Part shown: positions 1 through 11,800 of the stretch, in pieces
How positions within the stretch are numbered: the stretch's first letter is position 1
Layout: each line of letters begins with the position of its first letter
NCBI GenBank assembly: GCA_940671915.1
Contig: CALNVZ010003433.1
Coordinates: 31,614,677-31,678,676 of the forward strand
Source of the DNA: Paracentrotus lividus
Taxonomy: Eukaryota > Echinodermata > Echinoidea > Camarodonta > Echinidae
Direction: 5' to 3'
Length of the DNA: 64,000 bases
Translations under genes and position numbers: made by a program
Notes under the pieces: model-generated
The model's input: only the letters and a program-made list of their open reading frames with translations
Databases searched by the model: none
What the model was told of the DNA's origin: nothing

Positions 1-631
1 GCTGATTTCAGATCCTAATTTGCATTTTCAAAGGCACAGCGCCACATTGAAATATAGCTAAATGTCCCACTTAGTTTGAATATGACCCTATATGTTTTTT
101 TCTAAGATAGTCATATAATAAATCAGCAGGAAATATCATGTGTTTTTTTTTCTTTAGTTTGTCTTTCATTTGTTTAGGTTTGGGAGTAATAGCAGAGTAG
201 CCTGAATTTGTCACTGTAATTAAGATATAAAACTTAATGCTTGTGACTAGTGAATAAAAGTGGACTCCCATCGCAAATAGGAAATCAAAAGAAATGCAAA
301 TGGAAAAATCCAGAATTGCAAATTGTAAGAGAAATACATGTACATGTATATTGCTCATAAATTCAGTTTTACAGTACCTCAGAAAAATGTTGTTGGTTTT
401 ACGGTGCTGTAAGGTTCTATTGTTCTATTTTCAAGAAAAGTTATTCAGATTTTTTACATTCCACTATTACAATGTCAGGACTATTGACTGAATGTATACG
501 ATGCTATGCAGTTCCTGCTGGTTTGTATATAATAGGGATATGATCTTGAAGGTATTTACATAGATTTAAAGGCAATTAAGTGTAGGGGAATTAAGCAAAA
601 TTTTACTTTTCTATTATGATTATAATTACAG

Positions 632-1297
632 ATGAGATTCTGGTATCACATGAATGGAGGTAACGTAGGTACCCTCAGAGTCATGACCCAAATATCACTC
701 TCAGATAACCCACAATCCATCTGGTCCAAATCCGGATCCCAAGGAGACGTTTGGCTGAGGGCTATAGTGGACCTCAATCCAGGGAGCAAATTCCAGGTAA
801 CAGTTGGATGTGTTTGAGAAAGTAATAATTATGATAACAAAACAAAAATGATGACTCAATGAATATCTACGATCATACATGCATATATAAATAATAATTG
901 TAATAATATTGAACACACCAGAAATTTCAACAACAACCATAATAATAAACAAAGATATTTATTATGTTAAAAGCCTCCAAAAATGATATATCCAGCCCAA
1001 TTAAGAGCTATATTGAATAGGTCAAAGTATATTATTTCATATTTCATAATCACTGTTGTTATTCATATTCCTTATCTAAACATATGGGTTCAAGACAGCT
1101 AAAACTCAAAGTTCATTATTAATATTTATATAATGTAACAATTTTCTTATATTTGCATGATCTCTATTCTGTGAAGATTCTCATTGAGGGTGTAGCAGGT
1201 GGACTGGATGACTACATGAGTATAGATGATATCTCATTTACACCTGGATGTGTAGTCTCACCGGATCAGACCCTACCTATCAAGGTTACTCCATCAA
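632..1297 (+). CDS. First visible MAM domain, C-terminal half (two exons)
   Basis: Exon 632-796 encodes the MAM core beginning MRFWYHMNGGNVGTLRV and containing WSKSGSQGDVW, the typical W-x-GxQG-xxW signature. It ends in KFQ before a gt donor at 797. Exon 1177-1297 continues with ILIEGVAGG and the closing DDISFTPGC cysteine motif. The N-terminal half of the domain must lie upstream of the window; I saw no convincing exon in 1-631. Confidence 0.88.
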
Positions 1298-4200
1298 GTA
1301 AGTTACACATTCATAAAAAAGCTTTTTGAGTTATAAAGGTGTCCTACAATGTACCTTTATGCAGAATTGAATAATAGATTTTTTTTTTATAATGTTCTGA
1401 TATTTTTCTCTAATTAAGTCTAATTATCATCTACATTATGCATGAAAATGTTAATCAATATCATGAAGTAGTTTTCTGTATTTTTAGAAAATTCCTCCTC
1501 ACCCAAGGGTGCCACATAAAACACATGAATACAAATTCAAAAGACTATTTATTTTCTTGAAATGCAGGTGCACCACATTGTAACACAGGCGAGAAAGCTT
1601 GCGATGATGGCTCCTGCCTTGCAATCAGTAAATTCTGTGATTTCAGATATGATTGTGATGATGGAAGTGACGAAAAGGATTGCCGTGAGTATTAAAATGA
1701 AATTATTTTAAAATCTTATTTCACTATCATCTTTATGCCTCATGTCTCTTGGTAATATTATGTTGGTTCATTTTACACTTTCGATTGGCTCTCTCTGTTT
1801 ACAATTTATAAAGATTTTATTGAAAAATACCTTTTCAGAATTCAGGAAATTACTTGTGAGAATATTTCCCTTTGCTTGCCGAAACAGCTTGTATAGCCAG
1901 ATCGAGGAAGGAGCTCTAATTTATTATCAAGCTATTACTTTAAAGTAAACAAGAAAGAGCCCTTACTACAGAGTTTGCTAAGGCCATGGTGGGAAAATTT
2001 TACCAACAGGCTTCTATTGCTCTATTCGATAAGTACCAGCTAGAAAAGAAATGTGCCAGGTTGTAGTCTACTGAAACCGAATTTGGCCTGACTCTATAAG
2101 ACAAGGTTGTATGTGGGACAGAGTAAGAGAGGAAATGAACTACCAATTATTTTTTCTTTCTCTTTCTTTTACAGCTACTTGTGTACTTTCGAGAATGACA
2201 TGTGTTCTGGAACAGTCTCTGAATGATGATTTTGATTGGCTGAGACACAATGACTCGGACTCATTGAATATCTAGGACCCTCTACTGAATCACACTATGA
2301 ATAAGCCCTGATGGATAAGCCACCTTTGTCCACAACTTGTCCATAGCATTATGGTTCCCTGGCAAACTTGAGAACAATCAGTGATTTATGGAACAAATGT
2401 TATCAATATACCCTTTGTCTTCTCCCTCAAAGTTGTTGATTGGTTGTTTTTTTATTAGATTGCAAATGCTATAAATATTTCTTTACTTTACTTCTCTGAC
2501 ATGTACTTCACTTCCCTTTTTTCTGCCTTCTTTCATTTTTCCAAACTTATTTTCCTTATATTAAGCAATACTTTCCATTTATGGTCTGACGTGTTTTTTA
2601 TAACATTTTTGTTTACTTTTTTTTCTAGACACATATTTTTTAGGTTTAAGTTTATTTCTATGTGTACTTCATGTTTTATGATTTTGTGGATGAGAGTGCG
2701 GAATGTGTGGGGTGAAGGTGGGTTTGTTTGGTGAGGATGGGTTTGTTTTAAAATCAGATGCTGCTCAGTTTTTGAATATTGTACCTAAATATCATGGAAC
2801 AGTTTTCTGCCTTTACTAAAGACGATATTCAACCATAAATGTAAAATTCCCATCCCCATAGGCTAATCACATATTAAAGTATGCATGTTGTAAATTTCAA
2901 TCCAATACTTTGAGGAATTATACTACTTTGTCGATGGGTCCCAGCAATCCCTCACCAAGTCCACAAAAAATCAATTTGCTACCCTGGTTAGCCCACGTTC
3001 GGTTCAGGACTGGCGGGCATGCAACCGCTCGCGTCTGGTACTATTCCTTATGGTGTGGCGTATGGCATGCTCGCATTGAAGCGCAAGGTCCTACAGATGA
3101 ACGGAACGCTGATGCTTGTTGATAGCGGGGCAACACTTTGGGAGAGTAGATGGATGAAGGCTGAGATAAGCATCCCACAGTGCATCACAGGACTTCCAGT
3201 AGGATATTATTCATATACTTACTTTTAGAAAAAAGGAAAAATTACCACTTTTTTATTTGTGTTATAGTTTTACATTTTTTTCCCCCTTTAACTTACATGT
3301 ATGCTGTTGTTTTGGTTATTAAATCTAGGCTAATATGAGCTGTTATTTAGTGTGAATTCAAAATCATTATTATTTATATATGTTAAAGGAAACGCTCATA
3401 CTTTTTTTTTGTCCCCGCCGAACGAGTTCGAGCAGGGGACTATGAAACGCTGGCTCCGTACGTGTTGTGTGTGTTGTCCGTCCATCCGTCCGTCGGTCCG
3501 TCCGTTCCGTCGTCCGATCCGTCCGTCCTGTGCGTCCGTATGTGACCAAAATCTTCAATTTGCTACTCCTTCGCCATTTTCATCCGATTCGATTCCGTTG
3601 TTGCTTTTATATGATAGCACTTTTAGGTGGGGATGGGGTACCCCCAAAAAAAAACTTTTTTCCTTTTTCACCCCAAAAGAATTTTGACCTTGACCTTTGA
3701 CCCTGATTTTTGACCATTTGTTAATTGGCTACAAAATGCTACTCCTTCGCCATTTTTCATCCGCATTTTCGATTCTGTTGCTTTATATGATAAGCACTAG
3801 GTGCAGGGTACAAAACTTCCTCACGGATTTGACTTTTGACCCCTTGACCTTTTGGACCTTCATTTTGAACCTATATTGTTAATTTGGTACAAATGCATAC
3901 TCCTTTGCCATTTTTCAATCCGATTTCGATTCTGTTTGCTTTATATGATAGCACTAGGTGAGGGCTACAAAACTTCCTCACGGAATTTTGCTTTTGACCC
4001 CTTTGACCTTTGAACCTTCATTTTTGACCTATATTGTTAATTGGCTAACAAAATGCTTACTCTTCGCCATTTTTTCATCCCGATTTCGAATCCGTTTTTG
4101 CTTTATATGATAGCACTAGTTGAGGGCTACAAACTTCCTCACGCGAATTTTGACTTTTTGACCCTTTGAACTTTGACTTCATTTTTGACTCCATATTGTT

Positions 4201-5798
4201 AATTGGCTACAAAATGCTACTCTTCGCACTTTTCATCCGCATTCGAATCCGTTTGCTATTATATGATAGCACTAGGTTAGCGGCTACAAAAACTTCCTCA
4301 CGGAATTTTGACTTTTTGACCCCTTTGACCTTTGACCTTCATTTTGACCTATCATGTTAATTGGCTACAAAATGCTACTCCTTCGCCATTTTCATCCGAT
4401 TTCGATTCTGTTTGCTTTATAGATAGCACTAGGTGAGGGCTACAAAACTTTCTCACGGAATTTTGGACTTTGACCCCTTTGACCTTTGACCTTCATTTTG
4501 ACCTATATTTTAATTGGCTTACAAAATGCTACCCTTCGCCATTTTTTCATCCGAATTTCGAATCTGTTTGCTTTATATGGATAGCACTAGTGCAGGGCTA
4601 CAAAAACTCCTCAGGAATTTTGATTTTGAACCCCCTTTGACCTTTGACCTTCCCTTTTTTTGACCTATATTGTTAATTGGCCACAAAATCTTACTCCTCA
4701 CCATTTTTCATCCGATTTCGAATCCGTTGCTTATATGATAGCACTAGGTGAGGCGCTTACCAAAACTTCTTTCACGGAATTTTGACCTGTGACCTTTTCC
4801 TTTGACCTATATTGTTTAAATTGGCTACAAAATGCTACTTCCTCGCCATATTTTACCGAATTTCGATTCTGTTTGCCTTATGTGAACACTTGATCGATGA
4901 TATAATGGGAATATTTCATTATCTGCGGGGACAATATTACGCAATCGCGTAATTTTACTAATCCACTGTGTTTTTTTTGGCGTAGGATCCATAACGTGAT
5001 ATGATTACCATTGAACAGTCTTTCAAAGTGCTTTGAATACAAAAATTCCAGATATTATGGGAACCACGTACAATTTATCTATATTTTGTTTCAGAAATAC
5101 ATGCATAGCTCCCCCCCCCCCTGCTAAAAAAACAGCAACACATAACAATAACAACCACAAATCAAACCAAGTGATCGGGATGCGGATTCGCCCTGCCTTG
5201 ATATATACAGAAGAAAGCATTACTGTTCATCTACTACCATCAGGCTCTAATATATCATGGATATATTTGGTTAACTTTTTGTTGATCAGTAAATATTTTT
5301 CTCTGTCTATTCATAGGTTCTTATAACAGCTGAGAACCACCAGGTTCAGCCTTACGCTGGTGGTTTTGCCATTGATGACATTCGATTTGACAACTGTGCG
5401 TATGATATGTATATTCCTGTGACGTGTGAAGATGGTGAGGCTATGTGTGGAAGTGGACAGTGTTACCCCATGGATAACAAATGTGATTTCACTCAAGATT
5501 GCTGCATGGATAACTCAGACGAAACTGCTTGTTGTGAGTATATAATTGTAACCTCATTTATTTGAACTTCCCAAAGTAAATGATAGAGCCAAAAGAATCT
5601 AGTAAAAATATTTTATTAGAGGTATGATTCCCATTGCAAGGATGTTTAAGTTTTGTGAGAAATTAGCAAAAAAATCTGTAAGAAGTTTACTTAAAAGATT
5701 ACACCATAAGCTATTACTATCTGTACTATTAATCAGAAAATTATTTTAGTAGCAGTAGTAGTAAGGTAGAAGCAGTGGTATTAGTTGTTGTTGTTGTT

Positions 5799-5833
<35 letters not shown>

Positions 5834-8800
5834 CGTAGTAGTAGTAGTCGTAGTAGTAGTAGCAGTAGTAGTAATATGTTAGTAGTGGTATAGTAACATT
5901 TATATTGTTGTAATGATTGAGGTGATGATCATCATGATTTTTATTATTATTTCTAATTTCTAGCATCTTATAATAGATGTGATTTTGAGAGCGGTCTCTG
6001 TGACTGGGTGCAGATGACGGATGACGATCTTGACTGGAATATAATGCAGGCTTCTACTTCAGCTTACATCAGCTATGATCATACCCTAGACAACAATGGA
6101 GGTATAATAAAAGAGTCGTATCTTGCCATTTTTGTTGAAAGTGATACATGTATATCCTTGACCAGAAACCCTTTTTGTATTTCTGATATTGCTCATTTCT
6201 TTACTCTTTATTTTTAGACCAATTTGTGAACTGACCTCTCAAAACTTTGTCACCAATATTCATGCATGTAACTCGGTTTCATTATATTTTTATATAGCTA
6301 AATATCAAGTTGCTTTAAATTTCATCATGTTGTGCACTATTTTGCAACCTGCATGTACTGATTATCCATTGTTGGTTTATATTTTTCCTCTCCATCTTTT
6401 CTTTTCCCTTTATGCACGTAGAATGGAGTTTTGGAGATTCCAAAGGAGCTGTGTCTTTCTAGTCTCCTGTCTTGCGCCCCTATCTAACTCTCTCGCATGC
6501 TCTTTCTCTCCTTCTCCATTTCTCTATATCTCTCTATTACTCTTTCTTACAGTTGTACTTCCATAATTATTCTGTATATGATTTGTCTTCTTTATTTTAA
6601 TATGTATCATACAAAACACATGAATCCTAAAATTTCAAGAATATAAACAAAACCGATATTGCTCTTTGTTTGTTCATCCTCTTACCTCCTGCATACTTTT
6701 TTTTATATCTCTGTCTCTAAAGGTTCTTTCCTTGTAGTCGATCAGTACAAGCAATCACCAGTGGGGTCTTCAGCTCAGATTGGTAGTTTCATCATCAACC
6801 CTGTGTCATCAGGTTGCACAGTAAGTCTATCAGTGTATCACCGTTTAGCCTACATCAATTTGTCAAATGCATGTATTAGATTAATCTTATGATAAACTGC
6901 GACTGTGGTATGCTGCAAACCATTGGGAACCTCCTCAAATGCACAAATCTTAGGAAACATTACAAGAAGGATTATGTGGTGGCTTTGAATGCGAGGGTGT
7001 AGCTTTGTGCCAAGTCCTGGCCCAATATCTAATGTTTTATTTCGTTGGTGGACACAAATTAGAAGGAGTCTTTTTCAATCAAGTTCACAGCTATATTGTG
7101 TAATATTCTTCTTCATATCTAATTTTATTCTAGTGTAAAATAGTCAATCCGAAACCTATTAGACTAGATAAAATTAAACTAAAGCCAAAAGTAATTTAAA
7201 TGGATTGTTTGCCAATGAAAATTGTCACTCAGAAATATCAATATCCGGTAATAAAAGCTTAAATTAGACTACATGAAAAAGTTAAAACGGTTCTTCTTAA
7301 ACCTGTGATGCCTCTTTTCCAGATGAGGTTTTACTACTACATGAGCGGGCAAGATACAACCATTAGCATCAAAACAAGGACATTGGTTGGCGGTGATATG
7401 TCTGAGAAGTGGAGTATATCAGGTGATCAAGGGTTGACATGGAATAGAGCAGCCCTTCCTCTGAGCAGTGATGATCGATTCCAGGTATGCATGCATTTAT
7501 GAAGAGTAATGATTTTGTATCTTCCCTGTTCAAAAGTATTGCAATATAGCTAAAAACGAGTGCATGTTTTATTGTACAAGCCTTTCTCAATATTATTAAC
7601 TACCATAGTGTTGTGGACCATTTTTGTTTAGTCTGAAAAGGAATACCTTTCATCCCTGAGAGCAGAATACATTCTGCTTTTGCTATTGATTTGCTGCATT
7701 TTCCCCTTTTCTTTTATATATTGTGTATAATTATTGCATATTGTAATTGTTTTTAATATCTTATGTTAATGTTTCTATGCAGGTATGTTATGGTGTTTGT
7801 TTGAATGTTTGTATAAATGTCTTTTTAATGAATGTGGAATGCATAAAACTGAAACTGATATACCCTGTGTCATAGGTAATATTTGAGGCAGTCAAGGGAT
7901 CAGATTCCAGTGCGTTCCTGGGTCTTGATGATGTATCTTTCACTCCTGAGTGTACCCAGTCTAGTATCCCTCTGCCACAGAGCACCACTACCCCACCACC
8001 GACCACGCCCACCACCAAGGGTACGTTATGACCTTCATGAAGGCAATAGGCCAACTTCATACATGTATGTATTAATACAGATTATAATAAAACATGTTTA
8101 ATTCTGTAACATGTGTAAAGCTCCATTTCTGAAGCAACGTTCATTATTGTATATGCAGTGTTTGCATGGTACATGTACATGTAGCTTGCATCCTTCCAAT
8201 TCCCGCCCACTCATTATGAACAATCAAAATTTATGATTTAATTTAAAACTTTTAAACTTCTTGTTCAGGAATGCAGGGCTCTTTCAAATTGTTTTTGGTG
8301 TCATCAGGAAGGAGAAAGATTGAACTTTAAAATGATGCATTTATTATTTCATTATTTGCTTGCATTCACAGAAAAAAAAACATCTGGATTATACAGGGAC
8401 ACCCTGTATAATCATTAAATATAGCACTTAAAATTTTCATGAAATCCATGAGGTTAAGTAATAACTACAACTTTGTTGGTAATCAGAAGTATTTTAATCA
8501 TTTATATTAAAATATGGAATAAATGTAGTTACATATTGATTATGGTTAGCTATTAGTGTTTTAAAGCACAGCATCATAAATTGCTTAACTATTGTATTTT
8601 TACATTAACATAATTTGGGAATTTTGTGTATTTTTTTTAGTTTCAACTCTCAGACCAAATGCAACCACAGCACAAACTACACCTCAAGTGAGACCTACAC
8701 CAGCTGGTCAATCAGGAAACGTAAATACAAATCAATAAATAATTTTGTTAGTTTTTTTTTTTATGTAGCATGTAGCATAAGTATCCCGACCCCCCCCCCC

Positions 8801-11800
8801 AAAAAAAAAAAAAACAAAAAAAAAAAAAATCTGATAATAATGAAAGAATTAATAAATGAATAATAATTAAATTGATTATATAAAGAGCCTCTTTGAGCCC
8901 TTTGCAATATCATTATTTTGGTCAACAGATAAATGTAAGTCTTTCTGACACCTGTCCAATAGAGAGGATCATTCTAGCATGATTAGAACGAGAAAGACAA
9001 ATTCTATTCCATTTCTACTGGATACCTATTTGTACCCATTAAACTACATTGACAAATACATGTAAGATGTGTCAGAATGGTAAGAACTATATTAGTTAAA
9101 AACATAAGGCTTAACTGTGTTCTACATGTATATTCAGATTTAACCCAAATACATATTGTTTAATATTAGCCTTTGATTATGTTGAAAGCTAATAATACAC
9201 CTTTTGCAAATGTCTATGAAAGCGATATCTGTCCTTAATATATTTATTACGAACTTTAAGACGTTTATAGACGTTATTATTACGTTTTTTAGACACTTGT
9301 ACCAACAATCTGGTAAACAAATTTTCTTTTATAAAATCTCAAAAACGGGTACCTTTTTCGAGCAAACTCCTTCAAAAGCCTTTCTTTGCTTAACACTAAC
9401 ATATAGCTCACAATCTTTCTGTTCTAGAAACTATTTATATCTCTGTTGGTGTTGTATGTGGGATCTTGATTTTACTTGTGTTCCTGGTTCTTGCATATCT
9501 ACTCGTATCAAAGCGAAGAGGGTAAGTTGAATAATTATGTTTTCCTTGTAATGTTTCCCAAGCCCAAACTCTTTGGGTAACATAAAGAAATTAGTAGTTT
9601 CATGATGTGTCAAACTTAGATTAAGTCATGAGACTCACATTGTGAGATTTTTTTCTTCTCTTCGTTCTTCAGCCACAATGATTAACATTTTTCGTACTAC
9701 ATGTATAAAGAAATTTGTAAAGTTTGTAATTTCTATTTCCAATACAAGTACGCTAATGGTGAACCTTAAGAATACAAAACTTCTTTACCCATCAACGTCT
9801 TCTTGTATTCCATTCTATAATGATGCTGTTGGTGCATACATGTGTAGAATGAAGCATATTAGATAGACGTTAATTAGGTTTGACTTGAATAAGCCTACAA
9901 TTTTGTTATTTCTGACACTGTAATATGAAGTGATAACATTTTATGATCGATTGTAACTCTGTAGTAAACAGTGCACCATTGTAGTGTAAGATTAATTGTA
10001 CATTTTGTTACTTGGAACTGATGAAAAGTTTTCCTGCAGTTAACCATTCTTTGTTTCATTTATTTTTGTGTGAAAGATCAGATTTCTTAACATAAATGAG
10101 TAACCTTTCGGGATAAAGTATTTATCACAGAAAATTGTCCAACATTAGGATAATCTTTTGAGGTTATAGTATTCATTGCTAATGTACTGCAAACTTAGTT
10201 GTATTGCTTTGAGAATCATTTTATAATAAACATGTTGGAGGTTATAAAAGAAAATATTGATCAAAATGAAAAAAATATGGTAATTGTACATCATATGGTA
10301 GACCATTTAAAAAAGGCTGCTGCCTTCAATTGCAAGCACTCACTAATGACAATTAATGTGAAAATTTGAATAAACAATATTTCTCCTTGTGCAGTGGGAA
10401 GCAACTTCCTGATGAGGTACAAATCCCTGGCGCTATGGAGAACCCTGGTTATGACACAGACTTAAACATTACAGCTGTAAGTACCTCCATTAACGGATTC
10501 AGCATCTGCTCTGACAAACGATTTCATTGGCAGAATGGTCTGAGGATAATAGTATAGCATTAACACACGCCCGAGCGTGCGTTAGGGGTGAATGCAGTGC
10601 ACCGCGAGATAGCTTTGGATAGGGGTCGCGCTGCAACGAGCCGCAGGCGAGTGTGCAGCAGCGCCCCATCCGAAGCATCGAGCGATCACTGCATTTACGT
10701 TTAATCGCACAATACAGGGAAGTGTGTTAACGCTTTTATAAAATTGCGACATTAATTCTGCTAGCTCTAGTAGATCTTGAGTTACTTACCAAAAAAATTC
10801 CAAGGGATCATCCCTTGGAATTTTTGGTAAGTAGCTCAAGATCTACATCACGATCATCATCCAAGAAAGTAAACAAGACACGGAAAAGACCCGGATGTAT
10901 GTGTTATCACTTTTTTTGCACCGCAAAATGCACACCGGTGCTTTGCATCGAAAATTCAGCATGCACACGTGACGCGTTTTGACCAACCACGATGCGTAAA
11001 ATCACAGAGCTATTTTATAATTGCTATTATCCCCATACAATTGGGCCGGTGAAATGATGATGGATCCGCCACTGACTACTACTACAAATTGACATAATGT
11101 GCATGACCTATTTGCTGAATACATGGTAGAAGTGTTGATGCATTTAATATCAAATCCATTGTCCCTGACGATGATGTGTTTATTGTTTTGTTCTTTTTTT
11201 TTTACATTTTACTATTTATGTTTGGAGAGCAAGTGGAAAATGTCAGCTTCCAATGATGCAAATGCATTTTGAAACTGTATTTGTTTATGATTTATATAGG
11301 CCTATGGTCCAGAGCAAACCACCGAACAGCCTAGACTAATAATTATGTATTATTTGTATAGGTAATGTTGGGGAGATATATATTTAAAACTGCAATGGCA
11401 TAAAGCAAGATAAACGTTTTTTTTTTTTTTCTTTCTTTTTTTGTGTCCTTCCAGTTTGCAATGCAAGATATAGATACAAACATTTATGGAGCCAATGGAA
11501 CATATTCTTCAGCAGTAAGTATATGTCCTGCTTGAATTAAATTATTATTATTTTTAATTATAATCATGAATCGGACACTTGCGAGTAATACAAATCCTAA
11601 TATAACACAGCAGTATAATTTTCAGTGAAATTCGGTACCTACATTTATCGTCATTGCAATCCCAATTGGCGATTAATTATAGTTCAATAAAATTAATTTT
11701 TCTGTACATTTTCATAAGAAATTCAAAACATTTAGGCAATGATACTTATTGCATATTCACAAAGGAAAAAATATATAGAGATGGTAATAATGTCAGTTAA

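Noticed and set aside
632..817. ATG at 632 as the start of the MAM gene
   Set aside because: Immediately preceded by a splice acceptor and located in the middle of a MAM domain.
3352..3687. 111-codon frame and its antisense Arg/Thr repeat frame
   Set aside because: Produced by the GTCC microsatellite and hairpin of the pearl-like element.
3557..4860. Regularly spaced repeats as a possible CRISPR-like array
   Set aside because: Units are contiguous 157-bp tandem copies without unique spacers, in a eukaryotic intron.
5781..5966. Tyrosine-rich minus-strand protein
   Set aside because: Translation of a trinucleotide microsatellite.
6189..6566. 125-codon hydrophobic frame in a MAM-gene intron
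   Set aside because: Pyrimidine-rich intron between two confirmed exons; no homology or splice support.
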